Assembly: GCF_013836145.1 (NCBI RefSeq)
Contig: NZ_CP057483.1
Location: 2,418,001-2,482,000 of the forward strand
DNA: 64,000 bases
Direction of reading: 5' to 3'
DNA from: Citrobacter sp. RHB25-C09
Lineage (GTDB): Bacteria; Pseudomonadota; Gammaproteobacteria; Enterobacterales; Enterobacteriaceae
Shown here piece after piece: positions 1 to 8,105 of the stretch (the first letter of the stretch is position 1; the number at the start of each line of letters is the position of its first letter). Both the position numbers and the translations under genes were made by a program. The notes under the pieces are model-generated. The model did no database searches. It was given only the letters and a program-made list of their open reading frames with translations, and had not been told where the DNA came from.

Positions 1-1122
1 TTTGGCCATATTCCTAACGGCAACCGCACCTATTATCTGAGCCGCTCACAGCCGCCCTTTTTCTCGTTAATGGTAGAACTGCTGGCACAGCATGACGGTG
101 ATGACGCACTGAAAAAATACCTCCCTCAGTTGCAAAAAGAGTACGCCTACTGGATGGAAGGTGTTGAAACGCTTACCCCGGGTCAGCAGAACAAACGTGT
201 CGTGAAACTCGATGACGGTACGATCCTCAACCGCTACTGGGATGAACGCGATACTCCGCGTCCGGAATCCTGGGTGGAAGATATTGCCACCGCCAAGAGC
301 AATGCAAACCGCCCGGCAACGGAAATCTATCGCGACCTGCGTTCTGCCGCCGCTTCCGGATGGGATTTCAGCTCACGCTGGATGGACAACCCGCAGCAGC
401 TCAGCACCATCAGAACCACCAGCATTGTGCCGGTCGATCTCAACGCCCTGCTATACAAGATGGAAAAAATCCTCGCCCGCGCCAGCAAAGCCGCGGGGGA
501 TGATGCGAAGGCAAGCCAGTACGAAACGCTGGCCAACGATCGTCAGAAAGCGATTGAACATTATTTATGGAATGACAAAGAGGGCTGGTACGCCGACTAC
601 GATCTAAAGAGCAAACAGGTACGTAATCAGCTTACCGCAGCCGCTCTGTTCCCGCTGTACGTGAACGCGGCGGCGAAAGATCGCGCCAGTAAAATGGCGG
701 CAGCAACCCGCGACCATTTATTACAGCCCGGCGGGCTTGCAACGACTTCCGTGAAAAGCGGTCAGCAGTGGGATGCGCCAAACGGCTGGGCACCGCTGCA
801 ATGGGTCGCAACGGAAGGATTGCAGAACTACGGGCAGGAAAACGTCGCAATGGAAGTCACCTGGCGTTTTCTGACCAACGTTCAGCATACTTACGATCGC
901 GAGCAAAAGCTGGTTGAAAAATATGATGTCAGCAGCACCGGCACCGGCGGTGGTGGCGGTGAATACCCGCTGCAGGATGGCTTCGGCTGGACCAACGGCG
1001 TCACCCTGAAAATGCTCGACTTAATCTGTCCGCAGGAAAAACCGTGCGACAGCGTGCCCGCCTCGCGCCCTGCCGTCGGCCAGAGCACCACAGAACAACC
1101 GCAAAAAGCAGCAACGCCATAA
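1..1122 (+). CDS. treA: Periplasmic trehalase, 3' part (5' end outside the window)
   Basis: The reading frame is open from base 1 and ends at TAA 1120-1122, giving the last 373 residues. The family protein is about 565 residues, so roughly a third is missing upstream. Periplasmic trehalase is a GH37 enzyme that hydrolyses alpha,alpha-trehalose to two glucoses for use under osmotic stress. The trehalase signature QWDAPNGWAP is present at about bases 766-795, followed by a glycine-rich GTGGGGGEYPLQDGFGWTNG segment near the C-terminus that is typical of the family. The C-terminal tail rich in Pro, Ala and Gln matches the periplasmic TreA form rather than cytoplasmic TreF. A strong terminator follows at once. 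The next gene is convergent. Confidence 0.95.
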   Translation, partial: FGHIPNGNRTYYLSRSQPPFFSLMVELLAQHDGDDALKKYLPQLQKEYAYWMEGVETLTPGQQNKRVVKLDDGTILNRYWDERDTPRPESWVEDIATAKSNANRPATEIYRDLRSAAASGWDFSSRWMDNPQQLSTIRTTSIVPVDLNALLYKMEKILARASKAAGDDAKASQYETLANDRQKAIEHYLWNDKEGWYADYDLKSKQVRNQLTAAALFPLYVNAAAKDRASKMAAATRDHLLQPGGLATTSVKSGQQWDAPNGWAPLQWVATEGLQNYGQENVAMEVTWRFLTNVQHTYDREQKLVEKYDVSSTGTGGGGGEYPLQDGFGWTNGVTLKMLDLICPQEKPCDSVPASRPAVGQSTTEQPQKAATP

Positions 1123-1133
1123 TCAACTGCACA

Positions 1134-1160
1134 AACCGGCCTGGTGTCTCCAGGCCGGTT
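1134..1160 (+). terminator. Rho-independent terminator of treA
   Basis: A perfect 11-bp inverted repeat (AACCGGCCTGG / CCAGGCCGGTT) with a 5-nt loop is followed by TTATTTT. It starts 11 bases after the treA stop. It also lies just beyond the stop of the convergent receptor gene, but the tract on that side (TTTGTG) is poor, so it may serve mainly treA. Confidence 0.9.
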
Positions 1161-1173
1161 TTATTTTACACCA

Positions 1174-3288
1174 TCAGAAACTGTAGCTTGCGCCAACCTG
1201 TACGGTTCGGTCACGCCCAATCCAGCAGTTTGTGCTGTCGTAGCAGCTAAAGGTTTCTTTGTTGGTAATGTTCTGTGCGCTGGCTTTTAGCGTTACGCCA
1301 CTGAGCGCAGGCAGCACTTCACCGACGCGATACGACAGCGCGAGATCGTACTGCATAGTACCTCCCAGCTTGCCGCCTTTATTATCCGGTGAGATTTCCA
1401 TCGGCCCGGTATATCGCGCCCCTGCCCCCATTGTTAGCCCGCGCAATGCCGTTTCTTCGAAGGTGTAATCGCCCCAGAGATTAAAGGCGTTCTCCGGAAC
1501 CTGCGTTGGCCGTTTTCCTTTGTACGTTTCATCTTCCGTATTGATGGCATGGGTATAGGCGTAATTGGCAATCAACGTGACGTTATCTGCGGGGCGACTG
1601 ATTACCGAAAGCTCAGCACCGTTCGATTCGATTTCTCCGGTCTGACGATAGTCCCACTCTGGCGTTGCCGAGAGGACATTTTTCTGCCGGATGTTAAACA
1701 CCGACGCGGTAAAGGTCGTCGCGTAATCCGCCAGCAGGTATTTGATCCCACCTTCCAGTTGTTTACTGGTCGTCGGCTTCACGTTTTTATCCGTCAGCGT
1801 ACCTTGCGGCGAGATAGGCTTAAAACCTTCGGAATAGCTGATGAACGGCGAAATTCCATTTTCAAACGCATACAGCGCGCCAAGGCGTTTTGTCACCCGG
1901 TCCTGGGAAATCCAGGTCTTTTCGTCATCCTGTAACGCATCAGTCGTGGTTGAACGGTAATCGTCATAGCGGATACTGGCCAGCAGATTTAAGCCGCCAA
2001 ACTCGATTTGATCCTGCAAATAGTAGCCATTCTGCTGATATGAGAGACGGTTTTTCTGCGCCGTATACAGCCCCAGTTCGCGGGTACGAATTTGATGGTA
2101 GTCCGGGTCGCGCATATCGATACCCGGCGTGGCGCTCGCGTACTGATAGAAGTAATGGCTGTCGAGTTTTTGGTAATCAAAACCGGCCAGCAGATGGTGC
2201 TGCCATTCGCCCAGCGCGACCGTTTTCGTCAACTGGTTATCCACGTTGAAACTCTTCAAATCTTCATCAGTCGTGTAGGCAAAGCGGTTTAGCATCCACA
2301 CCGGGTTGCTGCCGTTACCGGTGGAATAAACACTGCGCTGATGGGTATCGACGTCAAAATAGCGGGCCTGTTGGCTCACGCCCCAGCCGTTATCAAACTC
2401 ATGCTCGAAGTGGTAACCAACCATCCACTGACGTTGTTTAAAACCGCTCCATTTATCCCCGGCGTAATCACGGCGGTCAGCGTATCCGGATCGCAGATAA
2501 GCGATGGGCAGCGGGTTAGAAGGTGACAGTGACGGTGTGTTTTGCGCCAGCGCATCGAGGGTCAGACGCGTTTTGCTGTCCGGCTGCCAGGTGACGGAAG
2601 GCGCCAGTAAATAATCTTCATAACGTGTGGTGCGGGGCTGATCGTCCCCTTCCGTTGCCTTGCCCAGCAGACGGTAGTTCCAGTCACTGTCACTGATTTT
2701 ACCGGTAGAATCCAGGTAGCCTTCTTTGAGATTACGTGTACCGGTGTTAAAACCCACCTCGGTGTGCTGCTGCGCCTGAGGTTTTTTGCCCTGAATGTTA
2801 ACCAGCCCGCCGGGTGAACCATTACCGTACAGTACTGACGCTGGCCCTTTAAGGATATCCACGCTGTCGATCAGTAGCGGATCGATACGCGCCTTCGTAT
2901 TGCCCGTGACGTTGTACGGAAGCTGCAGACCGTTGTAGTACTCCTGATCGACAGCGAACCCCCGAATTTTATATTCGCTCATGTACGACGTATTGCCGCG
3001 TACCTCGGTGGAAACGCCTGGCGCATAGCGCAGGATCTCATTCACCGACCCGGCATGACGCAGGGCGATCTCTTTGTTATTGATAGTATTAATGACCTGC
3101 GGTGTTTTACTTTCCGGTACGGCGGATTTCGTGGCGCTGTTGGTCCAGGCAGGTAACAGGCTCTCCTGACCCGACGACGTGACCACGATGGTGGATTCGT
3201 TGGATTGTGCAGCAACGCACGATGATGCCAGAGCAAGGGAAATACAGCCTGAAAGCGCGCGGATCCGTAAGCGTGAAGGTGTTTTCAT
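1174..3288 (-). CDS. TonB-dependent siderophore receptor (FhuA/FoxA-like, hydroxamate type)
   Basis: Outer-membrane gated channel of 704 residues that would import a ferric siderophore using TonB-ExbBD energy. The start chosen is the ATG at 3286-3288, giving a signal peptide MKTPSRLRIRALSG... ending near CVAAQ; an in-frame TTG 12 codons upstream is unlikely. A TonB-box-like ESTIVVTS precedes a plug domain (about residues 45-170) with the KGPASVLYGNGSPGGLVN motif. A 22-strand barrel follows, and the chain ends in aromatic Phe (SYSF), as outer-membrane proteins do. The plug and the C-terminal CYDSTNCWIGR region resemble the ferrichrome/ferrioxamine receptor family. The true ligand cannot be read from sequence. 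It lies between treA and ymgE, where I know of no such gene in E. coli K-12, so it looks inserted. Fur-like sites overlap the promoter. No Shine-Dalgarno is visible before the ATG. Confidence 0.88.
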   Translation of the reverse strand: MKTPSRLRIRALSGCISLALASSCVAAQSNESTIVVTSSGQESLLPAWTNSATKSAVPESKTPQVINTINNKEIALRHAGSVNEILRYAPGVSTEVRGNTSYMSEYKIRGFAVDQEYYNGLQLPYNVTGNTKARIDPLLIDSVDILKGPASVLYGNGSPGGLVNIQGKKPQAQQHTEVGFNTGTRNLKEGYLDSTGKISDSDWNYRLLGKATEGDDQPRTTRYEDYLLAPSVTWQPDSKTRLTLDALAQNTPSLSPSNPLPIAYLRSGYADRRDYAGDKWSGFKQRQWMVGYHFEHEFDNGWGVSQQARYFDVDTHQRSVYSTGNGSNPVWMLNRFAYTTDEDLKSFNVDNQLTKTVALGEWQHHLLAGFDYQKLDSHYFYQYASATPGIDMRDPDYHQIRTRELGLYTAQKNRLSYQQNGYYLQDQIEFGGLNLLASIRYDDYRSTTTDALQDDEKTWISQDRVTKRLGALYAFENGISPFISYSEGFKPISPQGTLTDKNVKPTTSKQLEGGIKYLLADYATTFTASVFNIRQKNVLSATPEWDYRQTGEIESNGAELSVISRPADNVTLIANYAYTHAINTEDETYKGKRPTQVPENAFNLWGDYTFEETALRGLTMGAGARYTGPMEISPDNKGGKLGGTMQYDLALSYRVGEVLPALSGVTLKASAQNITNKETFSCYDSTNCWIGRDRTVQVGASYSF

Positions 3289-3341
3289 AATGAGAATAAT
3301 TATAAGTTGGAATCGGAACGCCAATTATTCTCATTTTCATT
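3289..3341 (-). promoter_or_regulatory. Fur-like operator pair and promoter of the siderophore receptor
   Basis: Two Fur-like elements built from GANAAT/ATTNTC hexamers lie at 3289-3304 and 3323-3341. Their cores form a perfect 13-bp inverted repeat (AATGAGAATAATT at 3289-3301 and its complement at 3323-3335) separated by 21 bp. On the minus strand a consensus TATAAT lies at 3304-3299, inside the start-proximal element. Repression by Fe-Fur would therefore cover the promoter. The -35 is weak. Confidence 0.7.
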
Positions 3342-3374
3342 AGCAAATCAAGCACTGGAAGGCACAAGATAAAG

Positions 3375-3398
3375 CAACGGCTCCCGCAGGAGCCGCTG
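3375..3398 (-). terminator. Terminator downstream of ymgE
   Basis: Minus-strand stem CAGCGGCTCC / GGAGCCGTTG with loop TGCG, followed by CTTTATCTT. It starts within 3 bases of the ymgE stop. Confidence 0.7.
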
Positions 3399-3400
3399 TG

Positions 3401-3652
3401 TTAGCGTCGAACGAGCCGGAAGACGCCCAGTACCACAATGGCGCCAACCACCGCGACCAGGAAACTTTGCATATTAAATCCGCTGACGCTGCCGCCGATA
3501 CCAAACATGGTCGCCAGCCATCCGCCTACCACTGCGCCCACGATACCGAGAATGCAGGTGAGGAAAAAGCCGCCCCCATCGCGTCCTGGCATCAAAAACT
3601 TGGCGATCACACCCGCAATCAAACCAAACACAATCCAGGCAATAATTCCCAT
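3401..3652 (-). CDS. ymgE: GlsB/YeaQ/YmgE-family stress-response membrane protein
   Basis: Small inner-membrane protein of 83 residues from the transglycosylase-associated (GlsB/YeaQ/YmgE) family. The sequence shows three hydrophobic segments: residues about 3-18 (IIAWIVFGLIAGVIAKF), 28-48 (FFLTCILGIVGAVVGGWLATM) and 60-77. The loop between the first two carries the family GRDGGG turn. The C-terminus is basic (FRLVRR). Members are induced by stationary phase or stress; their biochemical role is unknown. In E. coli ymgE sits between treA and ycgR, which is the same neighbourhood as here apart from the inserted receptor. The start is ATG at 3652, preceded by an AGAGGGCCTG ribosome-binding region. 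Confidence 0.88.
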   Translation of the reverse strand: MGIIAWIVFGLIAGVIAKFLMPGRDGGGFFLTCILGIVGAVVGGWLATMFGIGGSVSGFNMQSFLVAVVGAIVVLGVFRLVRR

Positions 3653-3790
3653 ACTCAGGCCCTCTTTTCAGTGAAAAGCATACGCAACGGTTTCTTGCGC
3701 TCGTTCACTAAGTATAGGCAAGTCCTTGATTCGTGCAGTATCGCTACGGATGAATTCTCACGCTTTCTGAAAAAAGCTCACGCATTTGTA

Positions 3791-3817
3791 TTAAGTTTTG
3801 CTCTGAAATGCCGATAA
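3791..3817 (+). promoter_or_regulatory. Sigma-28 (FliA) promoter of ycgR
   Basis: TTAAGTTT at 3791-3798 and GCCGATAA at 3810-3817 are separated by 11 bp. This is an essentially perfect match to the flagellar class 3 consensus TAAAGTTT-N11-GCCGATAA. It lies 40 bp upstream of the ycgR start and places the gene under FliA, as known for E. coli ycgR. Confidence 0.9.
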
Positions 3818-3856
3818 CCGTTCGACAGTCTGTCAGACAGCCAGGAGTTTTTCCGC

Positions 3857-4591
3857 GTGAGTCAGTACAATGAGCAGTTCCTGAAGCAAAATCCGTTGGC
3901 GATTTTGGGCGTACTTCGTGACCTACACATCAATCAGGTGCCGCTGCGTGTCTCCTGGCCTGGCGGACAATTTATCAGTAAGGTTCTGGACGTTTCCCCG
4001 GAAAAACTGGTGTTCGACTTCGGTAGCCAGCAGCAAGAAAACATTGCCGTTCAGAAAGCCAGTAACATTACCATTACTGCTGAAACGCAGGGCGCAAAAG
4101 TTGAATTTACCCTTGCCCAGATTGAAAGCGGCGAGTATTTGCACTTACCGGCTTTTTTTAGCCCACTTCCCTCTGCGCTGTGGTTTGTACAACGTCGGGA
4201 GTATTTTCGCATCTGTGCACCGTCACACCCTGTCTATTACGGCACGGCACAAATGCCAGATAACAGCGTCCTCCATTTTCGTCTTTTTGATTTGTCGCTG
4301 GGCGGAATGGGCGCATTGCTGGAGGGGGCAACACCCGCTGGGCTGACGCCGGGAATGTGCTTTACTCAGTTGGTACTGAACATGGGGGAATGGGGTCGGT
4401 TCCGCTTTGACGCCCAACTTCTCTCCGTCACGGAACGCAAAATTATTGACGGGAAAAATGAGACTGTCTCCACTCCCCGCCTGAGCTTCCGTTTTCTCAA
4501 CGTCGGCCCAGGGGTAGAGCGGGAATTGCAGCGAATTATCTATTCGCTTGAGCGCGAGGCGCGGGAAAAATCCAATAAGGTCCGCGATTAA
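3857..4591 (+). CDS. ycgR: Flagellar brake protein YcgR (PilZ, c-di-GMP receptor)
   Basis: Binds cyclic di-GMP and acts on the flagellar motor to slow and bias rotation, damping motility. The product is 244 residues, the same as the E. coli protein. Residues 1-110 form the YcgR N-terminal domain. The PilZ domain follows, with the c-di-GMP-binding RxxxR (R114-EYF-R118) and the second motif DLSLGGMG (145-152). The start is a GTG (3857-3859) preceded by CAGGAGTTTTT. The sigma-28 promoter directly upstream ties expression to flagellar assembly. The 3' end overlaps the convergent emtA stop by 3 bases. Confidence 0.96.
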   Translation: MSQYNEQFLKQNPLAILGVLRDLHINQVPLRVSWPGGQFISKVLDVSPEKLVFDFGSQQQENIAVQKASNITITAETQGAKVEFTLAQIESGEYLHLPAFFSPLPSALWFVQRREYFRICAPSHPVYYGTAQMPDNSVLHFRLFDLSLGGMGALLEGATPAGLTPGMCFTQLVLNMGEWGRFRFDAQLLSVTERKIIDGKNETVSTPRLSFRFLNVGPGVERELQRIIYSLEREAREKSNKVRD

Positions 4592-5202
4592 TTCATCACA
4601 TCCAGCGCCCGTTGAAGTTTCCAGATATAGCGCGGGGCTTGTGGCGCAGGATGATTATTAGCGACGTGTTCGAGAAACTCATCGGCATCGAGATCGTTAA
4701 TCTTACCGATCGCTTTTTTACGATCTGAAGAGAAGGTGCGTAACAACGCGCCTGCACCGTTGGCATAAGAAACCACCAGCGCGTACTGCATCACCTGCGG
4801 GTCTTCAATACCTGCTAACGGACCGGTTTCCAGGATGTTCAGATAGGCAGCCCCCATGGAGATATTGCGCTCAGGGTTTTTCAGTTCGCTGGTGCTGGGT
4901 TCACCACTCCAGCCCATCCGGCGATAGACATCGCGTCCGGAGGTGGAAGCTTTAAGCTGCATCAGACCGATGGCATTCGACTTACTGACCGCATTGGGAT
5001 TTCCGCCCGACTCAATGGCGATTATCGCGGTGATCAACTGTGGACTCACCCCCCAGGCCGCCCCCGCTTTTTCACTGATCGGCATCCACTGCATCGCGCG
5101 CTTTACCGGAACTTCCGCATTCCACGGGGGATTTTTGTAATCCTGCTTTGAGCTACAGCCAGCCAGCAGCACGATTAAAAAGGCGAACCATCTTAATTTC
5201 AC
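4588..5202 (-). CDS. emtA: Membrane-bound endo-type lytic murein transglycosylase A (MltE)
   Basis: Outer-membrane lipoprotein that cleaves peptidoglycan glycan strands internally, releasing 1,6-anhydromuropeptides. The start chosen is GTG at 5202-5200 (MKLRWFAFL...), giving 204 residues. This matches the E. coli length (203); an in-frame ATG three codons upstream is the alternative. The signal peptide ends in lipobox LLAGC, with lipidated Cys16. The SLT fold carries the catalytic Glu in AIIAIESGGNP, plus GLMQLKAST and the AYLNILE segment typical of family 1 transglycosylases. It is convergent with ycgR, with overlapping stop codons. A REP palindrome separates it from ldcA. Confidence 0.94.
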   Translation of the reverse strand: MKLRWFAFLIVLLAGCSSKQDYKNPPWNAEVPVKRAMQWMPISEKAGAAWGVSPQLITAIIAIESGGNPNAVSKSNAIGLMQLKASTSGRDVYRRMGWSGEPSTSELKNPERNISMGAAYLNILETGPLAGIEDPQVMQYALVVSYANGAGALLRTFSSDRKKAIGKINDLDADEFLEHVANNHPAPQAPRYIWKLQRALDVMN

Positions 5203-5218
5203 GTCATCCATCCTTATA

Positions 5219-5244
5219 GCCGGATAAGGAAAGCGTCATCCGGC
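5219..5244. repeat. REP (palindromic unit) in the emtA-ldcA gap
   Basis: GCCGGATAAGGAAAGCGTCATCCGGC: imperfect palindrome with the GCCGGAT/ATCCGGC ends of the enterobacterial REP family. Here it lies upstream of two divergent genes rather than at their 3' ends. Confidence 0.75.
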
Positions 5245-5306
5245 AAAACGTTCTAATATAAGCGGCATGATATACATTTGCGTTTTATTGTCAGCAAGGA
5301 AATGCC

Positions 5307-6221
5307 ATGTCTCTGTTTCATTTAATCGCCCCTTCAGGCTACTGCATCAATCAACAAGCGGCATTGCGCGGCGTTCAGCGCCTGACGGCGGCGGGACATG
5401 TGGTCGAAAATTCAGAGATTATTCAGCGTCGTTATTTGCGCTTTGCCGGAACGGAAGCGGAGCGACTGGCTGATATTCTACATCTGGTTGAGCTAACGGA
5501 CCCGGACACTATCGTGATGCCGGTGCGTGGCGGTTACGGTGCCAGTCGCCTGTTGCCCTATATCGACTGGCAGGCGCTCTCCCGCCGTCAACAGCAGGAT
5601 CCGCTACTGATCTGCGGCCACAGCGATTTTACCGCCATTCAGTGTGGTCTGTTAGCGCAGGGAAACGCGATCACATTCAGCGGCCCAATGTTGGCGGCAA
5701 ATTTTGGCGCAGAAGAGATGAATGCGTTCACCGAGGAGCATTTCTGGCGCGCACTACAGAATGCGCAGTACACGGTTGAATGGGCGGGCGAAGGCCCTGA
5801 CTGTGAGGCCGAAGGGACGCTGTGGGGTGGAAATCTGGCGATGATAATTTCCCTTATCGGCACACCCTGGATGCCCCGGATTGAACGGGGAGTTCTGGTG
5901 CTGGAAGATATTAACGAACACCCTTTCCGGGTTGAGCGCATGTTGCTGCAACTGTTTGATGCCGGAATTTTAAATCGCCAGAGCGCCATTGTGCTGGGCA
6001 GTTTCAGCGGCAGTGCGCCGAATGACTATGACGCGGGCTACGATCTGAATACGATGTATACTTTCCTGCGCGAGCGTCTTTCCATACCGCTGATTACCGG
6101 TCTGGATTTTGGCCATGAACAGAGAACCGTGACGCTGGCGTTAGGGGCACGCGCTGTGCTGCAACACGGGCAAAGCGGTACACAACTGACGATTTCTGGT
6201 CATCCTACGCTCAGAAGGTAA
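5307..6221 (+). CDS. ldcA: Murein tetrapeptide L,D-carboxypeptidase A
   Basis: Cytoplasmic serine peptidase (family S66) that removes the terminal D-Ala from recycled murein tetrapeptides so that the tripeptide can re-enter peptidoglycan synthesis. It is 304 residues, the same as E. coli LdcA. The Ser-Glu-His triad is visible: Ser106 in CGHSDFT, Glu200 in LVLEDINEHP and His270 in LDFGH. The start is ATG 5307, preceded by AGCAAGGAAATGCC. It is divergent from emtA, another murein gene, and upstream of cvrA. The ORF could begin further upstream out of frame, but homology supports MSLFHLIAPS. Confidence 0.95.
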   Translation: MSLFHLIAPSGYCINQQAALRGVQRLTAAGHVVENSEIIQRRYLRFAGTEAERLADILHLVELTDPDTIVMPVRGGYGASRLLPYIDWQALSRRQQQDPLLICGHSDFTAIQCGLLAQGNAITFSGPMLAANFGAEEMNAFTEEHFWRALQNAQYTVEWAGEGPDCEAEGTLWGGNLAMIISLIGTPWMPRIERGVLVLEDINEHPFRVERMLLQLFDAGILNRQSAIVLGSFSGSAPNDYDAGYDLNTMYTFLRERLSIPLITGLDFGHEQRTVTLALGARAVLQHGQSGTQLTISGHPTLRR

Positions 6222-6316
6222 AACAGGGGGCAATTAAAATCATTAAACGCTATTTCTGTTGATATTATGATAGTTTGAATAAATAAGAATGTGCGTAATA
6301 AGGGAGTAACCGAACG

Positions 6317-8053
6317 TTGGATGCCGCAGCAATAATCAGCCTTTTCATTTTGGGGTCCGTCCTCGTTACCAGCAGTATTTTGCTCAGTTCTTTTTCTTCT
6401 CGTCTTGGTATCCCTATCCTGGTTATCTTTCTTGCCATCGGTATGCTGGCAGGCGTGGACGGTGTCGGTGGGATCCCCTTCGATAACTACCCCTTTGCTT
6501 ATATGGTCAGTAACCTCGCCCTGGCGGTGATCCTGCTCGACGGCGGAATGCGTACCCAGGCCAGTTCATTTCGCGTCGCGCTGGGCCCTGCGCTCTCCCT
6601 GGCGACCGTTGGCGTGCTGATAACCTCCGGACTCACCGGCATGATGGCGGCATGGTTATTTAAACTGGATCTGATTGAAGGCCTGCTGATTGGCGCAATT
6701 GTCGGCTCGACGGACGCCGCAGCGGTTTTTTCATTATTGGGCGGTAAAGGCCTCAACGAGCGTGTCGGTTCGACGCTGGAAATTGAGTCCGGCAGTAACG
6801 ACCCGATGGCCGTGTTCCTGACCATTACCCTGATAGAGATGATTAAGCAGCACGAAGCGGGATTAAGCTGGATGTTTGCGGTCAATATTATCCAACAGTT
6901 CGGGTTAGGCATTCTATTTGGCCTGGGCGGTGGGTACCTGCTTCAGCAGACGATAAACCGCATCTCTCTGCCCGCCGGATTGTACCCGCTGCTCGCCCTG
7001 AGCGGCGGAATTCTGATCTTTGCGCTTACCACGGCGCTTGAGGGAAGTGGTATCCTGGCAGTCTATCTGTGCGGGTTCCTGCTCGGCAACCGCCCTATTC
7101 GTAGTCGTTTCGGCATTCTGCAAAACTTTGATGGTCTGGCCTGGCTGGCGCAAATTGCTATGTTCCTCGTTTTGGGACTGCTGGTTACGCCGTCCGATTT
7201 GTTGCCAATTGTGGTGCCCGCCTTAATTCTCTCAGCATGGATGATATTTGTCGCCCGCCCGCTGTCGGTGTTTGCCGGACTGCTGCCGTTTCGCGGATTC
7301 AATCTTCGCGAACGCGTGTTCATCAGTTGGGTCGGATTACGCGGCGCGGTACCTATCATCCTTGCGGTTTTCCCGATGATGGCGGGTCTGGACAACGCGC
7401 GTCTGTTCTTTAACGTTGCCTTCTTCGTCGTACTGATTTCGCTGCTGTTTCAGGGCACTTCGCTTAGCTGGGCCGCGAAAAAGGCCAAAGTGGTGGTGCC
7501 GCCCATCGGCTGGCCTGTCTCTCGCGTTGGGCTCGATATCCACCCGGATAATCCGTGGGAGCAGTTTGTTTATCAACTGAGCGCCGATAAATGGTGCGTG
7601 GGCGCCGCGCTGCGTGACCTGCATATGCCGCAGGAAACGCGTATTGCCGCCCTCTTTCGCGACAACGAACTGTTTCACCCGACAGGCAGTACTCGCCTGC
7701 GTGAAGGCGATGTGCTGTGTGTTATTGGCCGTGAACGCGATCTCCCGGCGCTGGGCAAACTATTTAGCCAGTCGCCGCCGGTCGCACTGGATCAACGCTT
7801 CTTCGGTGATTTTATCCTCGAAGCCAGCGCCAAATATGCTGACGTGGCGCTGATTTATGGTCTGGAAGATAGCGTTGAACAGTATGATAAACAAAAGACA
7901 TTAGGCGAAATTGTCGAGCACTTATTAGGCGCTGCGCCAGTTGTCGGTGATCATGTCGAATTTGCCGGGATGATCTGGACAGTCGCGGAAAAAGAGGACA
8001 ACGCCGTCCTGAAGGTCGGGGTTCGCGTGGCTGGTGAGGAAGAAACGGTGTAG
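6317..8053 (+). CDS. cvrA: Potassium/proton antiporter CvrA (NhaP2)
   Basis: Inner-membrane CPA1-family antiporter that expels K+ (and Na+) in exchange for H+, helping volume and ion homeostasis at low osmolarity. It is 578 residues, the E. coli length. The N-terminal about 390 residues are highly hydrophobic (about 12 helices) with the ion-site motifs GSTDAAAVFSLL and ESGSNDPMA. The C-terminal cytoplasmic part (about 400-560) resembles a TrkA-C/regulatory domain. The start is a TTG (6317-6319) preceded by AAGGGAGTAAC. The same TTG start is used for E. coli nhaP2. It is convergent with dadX across a REP element. Confidence 0.94.
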   Translation: MDAAAIISLFILGSVLVTSSILLSSFSSRLGIPILVIFLAIGMLAGVDGVGGIPFDNYPFAYMVSNLALAVILLDGGMRTQASSFRVALGPALSLATVGVLITSGLTGMMAAWLFKLDLIEGLLIGAIVGSTDAAAVFSLLGGKGLNERVGSTLEIESGSNDPMAVFLTITLIEMIKQHEAGLSWMFAVNIIQQFGLGILFGLGGGYLLQQTINRISLPAGLYPLLALSGGILIFALTTALEGSGILAVYLCGFLLGNRPIRSRFGILQNFDGLAWLAQIAMFLVLGLLVTPSDLLPIVVPALILSAWMIFVARPLSVFAGLLPFRGFNLRERVFISWVGLRGAVPIILAVFPMMAGLDNARLFFNVAFFVVLISLLFQGTSLSWAAKKAKVVVPPIGWPVSRVGLDIHPDNPWEQFVYQLSADKWCVGAALRDLHMPQETRIAALFRDNELFHPTGSTRLREGDVLCVIGRERDLPALGKLFSQSPPVALDQRFFGDFILEASAKYADVALIYGLEDSVEQYDKQKTLGEIVEHLLGAAPVVGDHVEFAGMIWTVAEKEDNAVLKVGVRVAGEEETV

Positions 8054-8063
8054 TAGGTATTTT

Positions 8064-8092
8064 GCCGGATGACGGCAACGCCATCATCCGGC
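8064..8092. repeat. REP element between convergent cvrA and dadX
   Basis: GCCGGATGAC ... TCATCCGGC palindrome with a short asymmetric loop, sitting in the 52-bp gap between two gene ends. This is the normal location for REP units, which act as mRNA 3'-end stabilisers or gyrase/Pol I sites. Confidence 0.8.
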
Positions 8093-8105
8093 ATCACACT
8101 AAAAG

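Noticed and set aside
3398..3817. 139-codon plus-strand open frame over ymgE
   Set aside because: Antisense to ymgE and runs through the ycgR sigma-28 promoter; no homology recognised.
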